Shown: piece after piece, positions 16,456 to 25,207 of the stretch
How the letters are laid out: each line of letters starts with the position of its first letter
Numbering within the stretch: position 1 is the first letter of the stretch
Origin: Methylobacterium sp. J-076
GTDB lineage: Bacteria; Pseudomonadota; Alphaproteobacteria; Rhizobiales; Beijerinckiaceae
DNA length: 64,000 nucleotides
NCBI RefSeq assembly: GCF_022829405.1
Contig: NZ_JAKSXW010000133.1
Location: 310,001-374,000, forward strand
Direction: 5' to 3'
Made by a program: the position numbers and the translations under genes
The notes under the pieces: generated by a model
What the model saw: the letters and a program-made list of their open reading frames with translations, nothing else
Told to the model about the DNA's origin: nothing
Database searches by the model: none

Positions 16456-16664
16456 TGACGCGACGGGGACGGACCCGACCACGGGGGTGACGGGCCCGCC
16501 CCGTCGGCCGCGCGAGGGGGGAAGCGCAGCCGAGTCCAGGGATGACAGGCGCATGTTGCCGGTGCGTGTCTAGCGAGGCGGGGATTCAATTTATCCCTGA
16601 TGCGATTCCCCACGGCACGGTTTGCGGGTAGGCCCCCGCCCGACGACAGCCAGAGCCCGCCGCG

Positions 16665-17126
16665 ATGACGTTCTTCAGCTCCCTCTTCGGCCGGGTCTCC
16701 GGCACGGTCATGGCCTATGCCGGCGACCGGGTGCTGATGCTGGCCGCGGTCTCCGCGGCGGCCAACGTCATCGTCGCCGACGGCGAGGTGGCGGGCGGGG
16801 AGTTCGACGCCGCCCTCCAGGGCCTGCGCGCCGACCCGATCCTGGAGAAGGGCTACGACACCCTGATGCTGGAGACGGAACTCTACGACGCCATCGCCAG
16901 GGCCCGCACGCGCCTCGGCCGGGCGGAGAACCTGCGCCACATCGCGGCGGCGGCGGGCCGGCCGGACAGCCAGCGGGACAACATCTTCCTCATCGCCGCC
17001 GACGTCGCCGACGCGGACGGGATCAGCGGGATCGAGGCCACCGCCCTCGGCGAGATCGCCTTCGCCCTGCAGGTCGATGGACAGGGCCTGCTGGACGCCT
17101 CACCCGTGCGGCGGCCGCAGGGCTGA
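16665..17126 (+). CDS. TerB-like (tellurite-resistance family) protein
   Basis: The protein has 153 residues. It is helical throughout and carries two acidic, repeat-like segments, NVIVADGEVAGGEFDAAL and AADVADADGISGIEATALGEIAFAL. These match the twin D-G-x-(I/V)-x-x-x-E metal-binding signature of the TerB fold. TerB-type proteins are linked to stress response and membrane-associated complexes. There are no other ter genes nearby, so a specific tellurite role should not be assumed. Confidence 0.75.
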   Translation: MTFFSSLFGRVSGTVMAYAGDRVLMLAAVSAAANVIVADGEVAGGEFDAALQGLRADPILEKGYDTLMLETELYDAIARARTRLGRAENLRHIAAAAGRPDSQRDNIFLIAADVADADGISGIEATALGEIAFALQVDGQGLLDASPVRRPQG

Positions 17127-17256
17127 CACCCCGCGGGCGCCGGCCCATCCCGGCCCGGCTGGCACCTGGGTTGCTCCGCATCCGGTCGGGGCGGCCGAGC
17201 ACCACGGCTCCCCTCTGAGCATTGCCACGCGGCGGGAGCCCGTGAGAGGAACCGGT

Positions 17257-18528
17257 ATGAGTGAGAGCACCCCCTCCAGCACCCACAACCTGCGCGCCGA
17301 CGGCGCGCGTCTCTGGGCGACGATCCACGAGACCGCCGCCTTCGGGGGCACGCCCAAGGGCGGCATCAACCGGCTGACCCTCTCCCCCGAGGACGGGAAG
17401 GTGCGGGACTGGTTCCGCGACGCCTGCGAGGCGGCGGGGCTGACGGTCGGCGTCGATGCCCTGGGCACCCAGTACGCCCTGCGCCCCGGCCGGGACCCGG
17501 ACCTGCCGCCGGTGGCCTTCGGCTCCCACCTCGACACCCAGCCCACGGGCGGCAAGTTCGACGGGGTGCTCGGCGTGCTGGCCGGCCTGGAGGTGATGCG
17601 CACCCTGGCCGATGCCGGCATCGAGACGCGGGCGCCCCTGCTGCTGGTCAACTGGACCAACGAGGAGGGCTCCCGCTTCGCCCCCGCCATGATGGCCTCG
17701 GCCGCCTATGCGGGCGAGTTCACCACGGACGAGATCCTGGAGAAGCGCGACGCCGCCGGCATCACGGTGGCGCAGGCGCTCGACGCCATCGGCTATCGCG
17801 GCGGCGAGGCGGTGGGCGAACGCCCCATCGGCGCCTTCGTGGAACTGCACATCGAGCAGGGGCCGATCCTGGAGGCCGAGGGCAAGACCATCGGCGTGGT
17901 CGAGGGCGGCCAGGGCATCGCGTGGTTCGACGGGACGGTGGAGGGCTTCGAGAGCCATGCCGGCACCACGCCGATGCCCCGCCGCCGGGACGCCCTGCTC
18001 GGCCTCTCCGAGTTCGCCCTGGCGGCCGAGCGCATCGCCCTCGCCCACGGGCCGAGCGCCGTGGCCACTATCGGCGAGGCCACCATCCTCGCCCCCTCGC
18101 GCAACGTCGTGCCGGGGCGGGTCGCCTTCTCCGTGGACACGCGCGACCCCCGCTCGGCCACCCTCGACGCGATGGAGGCCGCGCTGCGGCAGGCCGCCGC
18201 CGAGATCGGCGAGCGGCGCCGCCTGACCCTCGTGCTGGAGCGGATCTGGCGCAAGGAGCCGGTGCCCTTCGCCCCGCAGGTGGTCGCCGCCGTGGAGGCC
18301 GCCGCCGAGGGACTCGGCCTGTCGAAGCGCCGGATCATCTCCGGGGCGGGGCACGACGCCTGCAACCTCGCCGGCCGGGTGCCCGCGGCGATGATCTTCG
18401 TGCCGTGCAAGGACGGGGTGAGCCACAACGAAGCCGAATCGGCGACCCAGGCTGATTGCGCGGCCGGCGCCGACGTGCTGCTCCAGACCGTGCTGCGCCT
18501 GGCCGACATGCCGGCGACGGTGGATTGA
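17257..18528 (+). CDS. M20-family Zn-dependent amidohydrolase (allantoate/ureidoglycolate/N-carbamoyl type)
   Basis: The protein has 423 residues. It shows the metal-binding motif GSHLDTQPTGGKFDG, the second site NWTNEEGSRFAPAMM with the catalytic Glu, ELHIEQGPILE, and the dimerisation-domain segment FESHAGTTPMPRRRDAL. GAGHDACNLA and SHNEAES come late in the chain. This is the AllC/HyuC hydantoinase-carbamoylase clan, which opens C-N bonds of ureido or carbamoyl compounds. Which substrate is used cannot be told from sequence. The ATG has gagagga upstream. Confidence 0.88.
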   Translation: MSESTPSSTHNLRADGARLWATIHETAAFGGTPKGGINRLTLSPEDGKVRDWFRDACEAAGLTVGVDALGTQYALRPGRDPDLPPVAFGSHLDTQPTGGKFDGVLGVLAGLEVMRTLADAGIETRAPLLLVNWTNEEGSRFAPAMMASAAYAGEFTTDEILEKRDAAGITVAQALDAIGYRGGEAVGERPIGAFVELHIEQGPILEAEGKTIGVVEGGQGIAWFDGTVEGFESHAGTTPMPRRRDALLGLSEFALAAERIALAHGPSAVATIGEATILAPSRNVVPGRVAFSVDTRDPRSATLDAMEAALRQAAAEIGERRRLTLVLERIWRKEPVPFAPQVVAAVEAAAEGLGLSKRRIISGAGHDACNLAGRVPAAMIFVPCKDGVSHNEAESATQADCAAGADVLLQTVLRLADMPATVD

Positions 18529-18562
18529 TCCAGGCTGACTTCGCGTCTCGTGGGGGCGGGGT

Positions 18563-18856
18563 GTGGGAGAGGGCGACCATACGTCGTGGGATGATCGCAA
18601 GAGCGAGACCAACCTCGCCCAGCGCGGTCTCGACTTCGCCGGGCTGGATGCGGTCTTCGACGGCCGCTTCCTCCTCACCCGCGAAGACAAGCGGTTCGAC
18701 TACGGCGAGACGCGCTACAATGCCCTCGTGGAGTTGAACGGCCTTGTCCTGAACGTCACCTTCACACCGCGGGATGGCAAGCAGCGGGTCATCTCCGCGC
18801 GCCGCGCCAACAGACGGGAAAGGCAGTTGTACCATGCCCACCGCCAAGCGACCTGA
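18563..18856 (+). CDS. brnT: BrnT-type toxin
   Basis: The protein has 97 residues with GTG as start. The pattern W-D-x-x-K-(x)-x-x-N-L-x-x-x-G-L-x-F (WDDRKSETNLAQRGLDF) and the ending RVISARRANRRERQLYHAH are diagnostic for BrnT, an RNase of the RelE-like fold that stops translation. The stop lies 23 bp inside the following antitoxin gene, the usual brnTA overlap. BrnTA operons are normally repressed by the BrnA dimer and the BrnT2-BrnA2 complex. Confidence 0.88.
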   Translation: MGEGDHTSWDDRKSETNLAQRGLDFAGLDAVFDGRFLLTREDKRFDYGETRYNALVELNGLVLNVTFTPRDGKQRVISARRANRRERQLYHAHRQAT

Positions 18857-19139
18857 CCCGAACCGCGACAGGACCGACTGGGCGCATCTCCGTGCCATGC
18901 CGGACGACGAGGTCGAGCGCATCGCCGCCGCGGACACGGACAACCCGGCCACCGCCTCGGACGACGAATGGGCGGAGGCCTTCGTGGGACTCCCCCCCGC
19001 CCGGGTGTCCGTCCACGCAACCTTCGACGGCGACGTGGTCGCCTTCTTCAAGCGCGGCGGCAAGGGCTACCAGAGCCGCATGAACGCGGTCCTCCGGCAA
19101 TACATGGAACGGCGGCTGAGCGAGGACCCGAAGTCCTGA
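18834..19139 (+). CDS. brnA: BrnA-type antitoxin
   Basis: The protein has 101 residues. The N-terminus is charged, with DRTDWAHLRAMPDDEVE. The C-terminal half carries the ribbon-helix-helix-like segment VSVHATFDGDVVAFFKRGGKGYQSRMNAVLRQYMERRL, matching the BrnA DNA-binding region (DxDVxxWFKxxGxGYQxRxN). It neutralises BrnT and represses the operon. The ATG at 18834 overlaps brnT, as in known pairs. Confidence 0.88.
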   Translation: MPTAKRPDPNRDRTDWAHLRAMPDDEVERIAAADTDNPATASDDEWAEAFVGLPPARVSVHATFDGDVVAFFKRGGKGYQSRMNAVLRQYMERRLSEDPKS

Positions 19140-19206
19140 CTGCGCAGCCCAGCTTTTCACGCCACCCGGCTGTGCGGAGCCGAAAAATCCCGTACAGGAC
19201 GCTCCC

Positions 19207-20490
19207 ATGACCGCACGCGCCTATCGCGACGCCAGGGGCCGGCCGCTCATCGCGGTGACGGGCCTCGGCCTCGTTTCCTCCCTCGGCCGGGGCCAGGCCG
19301 ACACCTGGGCCGCCCTGACCGAGGGCCGCTCCGGGATCCGGGAGATCGCCCGCTTCCCCACCGAGGGGCTGCGCACCCGCATCGCCGGCACCGTCGACTT
19401 CCTCGACACCGACCCGCTGGTGGCGCCGCTCCTCTCCGAGCGGTTCGCCGCCGTGGCCGCCGAGGAGGCGCTGGAGCAGGCGAATGTCGGCGGCAAGGGC
19501 ACCTTCCCCGGGCCCCTGTTCATCGCCGTCCCCCCCGTCGAGATGGAATGGCCCCAGCGCCGCGCGCTGGCCGAGGCCGTCGAGGGCGACGGGCCGGTGG
19601 ACTATGCCGGCCTGCTCCGGGCCGTGGCCACGGGCCGCTTCGACGCGTGGCACGACCTGTTCCTGTTCGGCACCGTCGCCGACCGGATCGCCGAACGGTT
19701 CGGCACCCGGGGCTCGCCCATCTCCCTCTCCACCGCGTGCTCCTCCGGGGCGACCGCGATCCAGCTCGGCGTCGAGGCGATCCGGCGGGGCGAGACCTCG
19801 GCCGCCCTGTGCATCGGCACGGACGGCTCGGTGAACCCGGAATCGCTGATCCGCTTCTCGCTCCTCTCCGCCCTCTCGACGCGCAACGACACGCCCGAGG
19901 AAGCCTCCCGCCCCTTCTCGAAGGACCGGGACGGGTTCGTGATGGGCGAGGGTGCCGCCGCCCTGGTGCTGGAGGACGCCGCCGCCGCCGTGGCGCGGGG
20001 GGCGACGATCCTCGGCTACGTGCTCGGCTGCGGCGAGAAGGGCGACGGCTTCCACCGCACCCGCTCCAGCCCGGACGGGGCGCCGATCCTCGCGGCGATC
20101 CGCGCGAGCCTGGACGATGCCGGCCTCACGCCGGATGAGATCGACACGGTGAACGCCCACGGCACCTCCACGCCGGAGAACGACCGGATGGAGGCCACGG
20201 GCATCGCCGCCGTGTTCGGCGAGCGGGCCGCCACCCTGCCCGTCACCTCGAACAAGTCGATGATCGGCCACACCCTCACCGCCGCGGGCGCCATCGAGGC
20301 CGTGGCCTCCCTGCTGTCGATCCGCCACGGGCGCATCCCGCCCACCATCAACTACCGCCAGCCCGACCCGGCGCTGAGCCTCGACATCGTCGGGCAGGCC
20401 CGGGACGTGCCGGTGCGGACGGTGCTGTCGAACTCCTTCGGCTTCGGCGGCCAGAACACCTGCCTCGTGCTCGGGGCGGAGCCGGCATGA
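19207..20490 (+). CDS. beta-ketoacyl-ACP synthase (FabF-like), VLCFA lipid A cluster
   Basis: The protein has 427 residues with a full Cys-His-His triad: Cys178 in STACSSGA, His318 in NAHGTST and His355 in SMIGHTLTAAGA, with Lys350. It condenses malonyl-ACP with acyl-ACP. Its companions (SDR reductase, zinc alcohol dehydrogenase, LpxXL acyltransferase) match the rhizobial cluster that makes the very-long-chain acyl group of lipid A on AcpXL, where FabF paralogues extend the chain. Its stop overlaps the next ATG by 4 bp. The acpXL, fabZXL and second fabF genes usually found upstream are not in this window. Confidence 0.87.
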   Translation: MTARAYRDARGRPLIAVTGLGLVSSLGRGQADTWAALTEGRSGIREIARFPTEGLRTRIAGTVDFLDTDPLVAPLLSERFAAVAAEEALEQANVGGKGTFPGPLFIAVPPVEMEWPQRRALAEAVEGDGPVDYAGLLRAVATGRFDAWHDLFLFGTVADRIAERFGTRGSPISLSTACSSGATAIQLGVEAIRRGETSAALCIGTDGSVNPESLIRFSLLSALSTRNDTPEEASRPFSKDRDGFVMGEGAAALVLEDAAAAVARGATILGYVLGCGEKGDGFHRTRSSPDGAPILAAIRASLDDAGLTPDEIDTVNAHGTSTPENDRMEATGIAAVFGERAATLPVTSNKSMIGHTLTAAGAIEAVASLLSIRHGRIPPTINYRQPDPALSLDIVGQARDVPVRTVLSNSFGFGGQNTCLVLGAEPA

Positions 20491-21251
20491 GCGGCGGGGG
20501 AGAGAAGCGCGTCCTCGTCACCGGGGGCGGCACGGGGCTCGGCGCCGCCATCGTGCGCGGCCTCGCCGGGGCGGGCTACGCGGTCGACTTCACCTACCGG
20601 GCCTCGGGCGAGGCGGCGGCGGCCCTGGCGAGCGCGCTGAACGAGGCCCATCCCGGCCTCGGCATCCGCGGCTACGCCGTCGACCTCGCCGACCGGGCGG
20701 CGCTCGACGCCTTCTGCGACACCGCCGAGGAGGTCGGCTACCACGGCCTCGTTCACAACGCCGGCCAGTCGAGCGACGGGCTCGCCGCCATGTTCGATCA
20801 GGACCGGGCGGAGGCGGCGATGCAGGTGAACTTCTTCTCCCTCACCCGCCTCGCCAAGGCGCTGGTGCGGGGGATGACCCGGGCCCGCGCGGGCCGGATC
20901 GTCGCCATCGGCTCGGTGGCGGCGCTGCGGGGGAACGCGGGCAACGCCGCCTACGCCGCCAGCAAGGGCGCGCTGATCGCCTATTGCCGGACGTTGGCCG
21001 TCGAATCCGCCAAGCGCGGCGTGACGGTGAACGTCATCGCCCCGGGCTTCATCGACACGGCGATGCTCGCCCCCTACGCCGCCCACCGGGCCGGCATGGA
21101 GCGCCAGATCCCCGCCGGCCGCTTCGCCCGGCCCGAGGAGGTCGCGGCGCTGGCGACCTTCCTGATGGGCGAGGGCGCGGGCTACATCACCGGGGCGGTG
21201 CTGCCGGTGGACGGCGGCCTGACCGCGATGATGGGCGTCCACCGCTCCTGA
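20487..21251 (+). CDS. SDR 3-oxoacyl-ACP reductase (FabG-like)
   Basis: The protein has 254 residues. It is a classical SDR: the nucleotide motif is TGGGTGLG (12-19), HNAG is at 90-93, and the catalytic Ser143, Tyr156 and Lys160 (YAASK) are present. The C-terminal signature is GYITGAVLPVDGG. It would reduce the 3-oxoacyl-ACP made by the preceding FabF, with which it is translationally coupled (ATGA overlap). Specific use in very-long-chain lipid A acyl synthesis is inferred from the neighbours. Confidence 0.87.
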   Translation: MSGGGEKRVLVTGGGTGLGAAIVRGLAGAGYAVDFTYRASGEAAAALASALNEAHPGLGIRGYAVDLADRAALDAFCDTAEEVGYHGLVHNAGQSSDGLAAMFDQDRAEAAMQVNFFSLTRLAKALVRGMTRARAGRIVAIGSVAALRGNAGNAAYAASKGALIAYCRTLAVESAKRGVTVNVIAPGFIDTAMLAPYAAHRAGMERQIPAGRFARPEEVAALATFLMGEGAGYITGAVLPVDGGLTAMMGVHRS

Positions 21252-21258
21252 GTGCCCT

Positions 21259-21546
21259 GTGACCTTGCCGATGCGCCCCTTCGCCGCCACCCTGTTGCTC
21301 GCGATCCTGCCCGTCGGCGCGGCCCGTGCCGAGCCGCAGGCCTACCGGGTCACCGGCCTCGCCCCCGGCGAGCCGCTGAGCATCCGCGTCGAGCCGGATG
21401 CCGCCGCCGAGGTGGTCGGCGAGATCCGCCAGCGCGCCCTGGTCTTCGGCTGCACCAACGACACCCCGAGCCGCACCACCTGGTGCCGCGTCCGCATCGG
21501 CCGCACCGTAGGCTGGGCGCGGCGGCGGTATCTCACGCCCGATTGA
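21259..21546 (+). CDS. small exported SH3-like protein
   Basis: The protein has 95 residues if GTG 21259 is used, or 91 from ATG 21271. A signal peptide (FAATLLLAILPVGAARA) precedes a bacterial SH3-like domain: LSIRVEPDAAAEVVGEIRQRALVFGC, WCRVRIGRTVGWARRRYL. Such domains usually bind cell-wall peptides or protein partners in the periplasm. Two Cys could form a disulfide. It sits between the fabG-like gene and a toxin-antitoxin pair and has no obvious link to lipid A. Confidence 0.75.
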   Translation: MTLPMRPFAATLLLAILPVGAARAEPQAYRVTGLAPGEPLSIRVEPDAAAEVVGEIRQRALVFGCTNDTPSRTTWCRVRIGRTVGWARRRYLTPD

Positions 21547-21589
21547 TCGGGCGGGGCCGACCCCGTAGATTGCGGCCCGAGGTGCCCGG

Positions 21590-21931
21590 ATGGCCACGAT
21601 GATCATTCGCGCGGCGGTTCTCCGCCCGCAGCACATCGAGGGTGATCCCTCCCTGTCGGAAGCGATCCGGGGGCTCGCCTCCGGCGCAGGGCTCGTCCAG
21701 CGCCTCGAAGGGCGCCCCCTCCGGTTCCGCCGCGCCCGAGAGGCGGAGCGTCCGGCGGGCGGCCTCGCACCGGAGCCGAGGGATGCCGCGTTCTGGCGGG
21801 CGCTGCAGACGCGGCGGGGGGCGACGATCACGGCCGAACGGGATGCGCCCGATCCCTATCTCCTGTCCCGGACGGCGACGCCGACCGCATGGAACAGCCC
21901 CGAAGATGCCGAGGCCCATGACGGGCTCTGA
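21590..21931 (+). CDS. putative antitoxin partner of the PemK/MazF-like toxin
   Basis: The protein has 113 residues, charged and Arg/Glu-rich, with no family I recognise. It is called an antitoxin only because it is immediately upstream of, and overlaps by 14 bp, a PemK/MazF-like gene, the standard gene order in these modules. No clear AbrB, MazE or ribbon-helix-helix domain is visible. The middle (AFWRALQTRRGATITAERDAPDPYLL) may be the toxin-binding part. Confidence 0.5.
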   Translation: MATMIIRAAVLRPQHIEGDPSLSEAIRGLASGAGLVQRLEGRPLRFRRAREAERPAGGLAPEPRDAAFWRALQTRRGATITAERDAPDPYLLSRTATPTAWNSPEDAEAHDGL

Positions 21932-22262
21932 GCGGTTCGACGTTCCTACCGCCCTCTTCCCCTTCATCGACGTGCCGGTCCATAAGCGCCGGCCGGTCCT
22001 CGTCCTGTCGGGGGCCGACTTCGACGCCGCCAACGGGCACGCGGTGGTCGCGACGAACACGACGGGCGCGGGCAGCCATCGGCCGAGCGACTGCCCGATC
22101 GGGGGTCGGGCCGCCGCGGGCCTGTCGCATCCCCCGATCGCGCGCGGCAAGCCGTTCACGGTGCCGAACGCGCAGATCGGGCGGCTGTCCGGGCCAAGCC
22201 GGCAGCGGATCGGCCGCCGTCTCGACGCGATCCCCTGCGGCCCCCGCAGCGTCGTCCTCTGA
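21918..22262 (+). CDS. PemK/MazF-like endoribonuclease toxin
   Basis: The protein has 114 residues. The N-terminal segment FPFIDVPVHKRRPVLVLSG and the following AVVATNTTG, then WPSDCPI-like HRPSDCPIGG, and GLSHPPIARGKPFTVPNAQIGRLS follow the PemK/MazF beta-barrel pattern (PFxD...KRPVLVLS...DxPI...AGL...S.IR..K). These toxins cleave mRNA. The ATG overlaps the end of the preceding ORF. The pair lies inside the lipid A cluster, between the fabG/SH3 genes and the alcohol dehydrogenase. Confidence 0.72.
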   Translation: MTGSERFDVPTALFPFIDVPVHKRRPVLVLSGADFDAANGHAVVATNTTGAGSHRPSDCPIGGRAAAGLSHPPIARGKPFTVPNAQIGRLSGPSRQRIGRRLDAIPCGPRSVVL

Positions 22263-22307
22263 GGTCCGCATCGCCGGCCTCGCATGCCATCCACTGGAAC
22301 CGTTTCG

Positions 22308-23330
22308 ATGCGAGCCCTCCAACTCTTCGGCGACCGTGACCTGCGCCTGACCGAGGTCGAGCCGCCGCCGCCCCCCGGCCCGGGCGAGGTGCGGCTGCGC
22401 ATCCGCGCGGTGGGGCTGAACTTCATCGACGTCTGGGGCTTCCGCGGCATGGCCTTCGCCAAGCGCCGGATGCCCCTGATCGTCGGGGCCGAGGCCGCGG
22501 GGGAGGTGGAATCCGTGGGCGAGGGCGTCACCGGGCTCGCGCCGGGCACCCGCGTCGTGCCCTACGGCGCCCTGACCTGCGGCCGATGCCGCGCCTGCCG
22601 CGAGGGCCGGGACAACCTCTGCGAGGAGGTCGGCGGCGTGATGGGCTTCCACATCGACGGGTTCGCCCGCGAGCTCGTGACCCTGCCCGCCCGCCTCGTG
22701 GTGCCGGTGCCGGAGGGCATCGCCGACGCGGACGCCGCCTGCGCCGGCATCGCCTTCGGCACGGTGCAGCACATGCTGTTCGACAACGCCAAGCTGGAGC
22801 CCGGCGAGAGCGTGCTGGTCCATGCCGGCGGCTCGGGGATCGGCACGGCGGCGATCCGCATGGCGAAGGCCATCGGCTGCACGGTCTTCACCACGGTGGG
22901 CGACGACGAGAAGGGCGCGAGGGCGGCCGAACTCGGGGCCGACCACGTCATCAACTACCGCACCGAGCGGTTCGAGGGTGAGGTCCGCCGCCTGACCAAG
23001 CGCAAGGGCGTGGACGTGGTGTTCGAGCACGTGGGCGCCGACACCTGGAACGGCTCGCTCCTGTGCCTGAAGCGCGGCGGGCGCCTCGTCACCTGCGGCT
23101 CCACCTCCGGCCCGAGCGCGACGATGAACCTGATGCAGCTGTTCCAGCAGCAATACCGCATCACCGGCTCGTTCGGCTGCTCGCTCGCCAACATCGGCCA
23201 GTCCCTCGCCAAGATGAAGGACGGCATCCGCCCGGTGGTCGACACGGTCTATCCCATGGCCGACTTCACCCAGGGGCTGGAGCGGCTCGAGTCGCGCAAG
23301 GTGTTCGGGAAGATCATCGTGGCGCTGTAG
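22308..23330 (+). CDS. zinc-type alcohol dehydrogenase/reductase (Adh2XL-like)
   Basis: The protein has 340 residues from ATG 22308. It is a medium-chain reductase: GroES-like N-terminal domain, structural zinc ligands CGRCRACREGRDNLC, and NAD(P) motif VHAGGSGIGTAAIRMAK. The C-terminal end is RLESRKVFGKIIVAL. It directly precedes the LpxXL-type acyltransferase, as adh2XL does in rhizobial very-long-chain lipid A clusters. The role proposed there is a reduction during chain synthesis, not proven. An alternative ATG 24 bp upstream exists. Confidence 0.85.
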   Translation: MRALQLFGDRDLRLTEVEPPPPPGPGEVRLRIRAVGLNFIDVWGFRGMAFAKRRMPLIVGAEAAGEVESVGEGVTGLAPGTRVVPYGALTCGRCRACREGRDNLCEEVGGVMGFHIDGFARELVTLPARLVVPVPEGIADADAACAGIAFGTVQHMLFDNAKLEPGESVLVHAGGSGIGTAAIRMAKAIGCTVFTTVGDDEKGARAAELGADHVINYRTERFEGEVRRLTKRKGVDVVFEHVGADTWNGSLLCLKRGGRLVTCGSTSGPSATMNLMQLFQQQYRITGSFGCSLANIGQSLAKMKDGIRPVVDTVYPMADFTQGLERLESRKVFGKIIVAL

Positions 23331-23403
23331 GGTCGCGCGGTCCGGCTGCCCCATTCGCACCGCAGCGGGAAACATGGTCTAAGGGCGGCCTTCGTCCAGG
23401 ATA

Positions 23404-24408
23404 TTGAATACGTTGCTGCGCCTCGCCCTCATCCTGAAGCGGTCCTTCCCGCGGCTCGCCGGCTTCGCCAGCATCCCGCTGATCCGCCTGATCTTCGCCC
23501 TGGCGCGCCTCCTCGGGCCGGAGCGGGCGGCGACCTTCGGCGGGGGCCTGCTGCGCAGGATCGGGCCACTGCTCCCCGCGCACCGGACGGCGCTCGCCAA
23601 CATCCGCGCCGCCTTCCCGGAGATGGCGGAGGCGCAGGTCAGGGAGATCGCCCTCTCGGCCTGGGACAACCTCGGCCGCACGGGGGCCGAATACGCCCAC
23701 CTCGACACGCTGCTCGACTACGACCCCGAGGCCACGGGGCCGCTGCGCAGCGAGGTGGAGGGCATCGAGCACTTCTTCGCCCTGCGCGACGACGGCCAGC
23801 CCGGCCTGATCTTCTCGGCGCACCTCGCCAACTGGGAGCTGCCGGCGATCTGCGCGGCGAAGTTCGGGCTGGAGGCGACCGCCGTGTTCCGGCCGCCGAA
23901 CAACCCCGCGGCCAAGCGGCTGGTGCAGGAGGTCCGCCGCAGCACGATGGGCGGGCTGGCGGCCTCCGGCCCCGGCTCGGCCTTCGCCATGCAGGGGGTG
24001 GTGGACCGCGGCGGCCATCTCGGCCAGCTCATCGACCAGCACTTCACGCGGGGCGTGGTGGTGACGTTCTTCGGCCGCCCGTGCCTCGCGAACCCGCTGC
24101 TCGCCAAGCTCGCCCGCCACTACGATTGCCCCGTCCACGGCGCGCGGGTCATCCGCCTGCCGGGTGAGCGGTTCCGCCTCGAACTCACCCCGCCCGTCAC
24201 CCTGCCCCGGGACGCGGACGGGACGATCGACGTGACGGGCGCCATGCAGGCGATGACCGACGTGGTGGAGGGCTGGGTGCGCGAGAATCCCGGCCAGTGG
24301 CTGTGGATGCACCGCCGCTGGCGCCCGGACATGCTGCCGAAGGCCGCCCCACGGAAAACGGCATCTCAAGGCAACGTGACTTCACAGGCCGAGCCGACCG
24401 CGCTGTGA
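23404..24408 (+). CDS. lpxXL: lipid A acyltransferase, LpxXL type (LpxL/HtrB family)
   Basis: The protein has 334 residues. It belongs to the lysophospholipid/lipid A acyltransferase family, with the HxxxxE/D catalytic motif in SAHLANWELP. An N-terminal hydrophobic helix (IPLIRLIFALARLL) anchors it to the inner membrane, and WLWMHRRWRPD is the conserved end motif. LpxXL transfers the very-long-chain hydroxy acyl group from AcpXL to lipid A. The start codon is TTG (23404, or 23413, which has better spacing to agga). The upstream Adh gene makes the assignment to LpxXL rather than generic LpxL likely. Confidence 0.87.
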   Translation: MNTLLRLALILKRSFPRLAGFASIPLIRLIFALARLLGPERAATFGGGLLRRIGPLLPAHRTALANIRAAFPEMAEAQVREIALSAWDNLGRTGAEYAHLDTLLDYDPEATGPLRSEVEGIEHFFALRDDGQPGLIFSAHLANWELPAICAAKFGLEATAVFRPPNNPAAKRLVQEVRRSTMGGLAASGPGSAFAMQGVVDRGGHLGQLIDQHFTRGVVVTFFGRPCLANPLLAKLARHYDCPVHGARVIRLPGERFRLELTPPVTLPRDADGTIDVTGAMQAMTDVVEGWVRENPGQWLWMHRRWRPDMLPKAAPRKTASQGNVTSQAEPTAL

Positions 24409-24418
24409 TCGCCCGGCA

Positions 24419-25207
24419 ATGAGGCACGCCCGAGCCCGCACCCGCACCGTCGCGCGCCGCGTGGTCCTCTCCGCCGCGGCGGGCCTCGCCTGCCTGATCG
24501 CGTCAACCGCCCCGCGGGCCGAGCCCGTCTCGGCGGTGGTGGAGATGTTCACCAGCCAGGGCTGCACGGCCTGCCGGGCGGCCGAGCCCGTCATGCGCGA
24601 CCTCGCCCGCAAGCCGGGCGTCATCGCCCTCACCCTGCCGGTGACCTACTGGGACTATCTGGGCTGGCACGACACCCTCGGCCTGCGCGCGCTCAACGAG
24701 CGGCAGCGGGCCTATGCCCGGGCGCGGGGCGCCCGGCAGGTGGTGACCCCGCAGGCCATCGTGGACGGCGGCCCCACCGCCATCGGCTCGAACCGCCCGG
24801 CCATCGAGCGCCTGCTGTCGGAGGTGGACCGGGCGACCCTTTTGCCGGTGCCGGTGAGTGCCGAGGTCCAGGGCAACCGGATCGTGGTCGAGGTCGGGGT
24901 CCGCGGGGGCCCGGCCAAGCCCGATCCGAAGCCCGAGGGCAAGGACGACGTCTGGCTGGTGCCGCTCCTGAAGCGCCGGGAGACGGAGGTCGGGGCGGGC
25001 GAGAACGGCGGCCGGGTCGCCACCTACGTCAACGTGGTGCGCGGTCTCCAGCGCCTCGGCTCCTGGACCGGCCAGCCGGTGCGGTTCGAGGTGCCGGCCT
25101 CCGCCGCCGCGGTGTCCGAGGCCGACGGCTGGGTGGTGCTGGTGCAGCATGCCCGCGAGGGCCGGCTCGGGCACATCATCGGCGCCGCGAAGGGACCGGG
25201 GCTGTAG
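24419..25207 (+). CDS. exported DUF1223 thioredoxin-like protein
   Basis: The protein has 262 residues. After a signal peptide (VVLSAAAGLACLIASTAPRA) comes the DUF1223 core: VVEMFTSQGCTACRAAE with a CxxC pair at the position of the thioredoxin active site, PVTYWDYLGWHDTLG, and YTPQ-like QVVTPQAIVDG. This family is widespread in Alphaproteobacteria and thought to be periplasmic redox-related, with no defined substrate. It begins 10 bp after lpxXL and may be co-transcribed. Confidence 0.85.
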   Translation: MRHARARTRTVARRVVLSAAAGLACLIASTAPRAEPVSAVVEMFTSQGCTACRAAEPVMRDLARKPGVIALTLPVTYWDYLGWHDTLGLRALNERQRAYARARGARQVVTPQAIVDGGPTAIGSNRPAIERLLSEVDRATLLPVPVSAEVQGNRIVVEVGVRGGPAKPDPKPEGKDDVWLVPLLKRRETEVGAGENGGRVATYVNVVRGLQRLGSWTGQPVRFEVPASAAAVSEADGWVVLVQHAREGRLGHIIGAAKGPGL

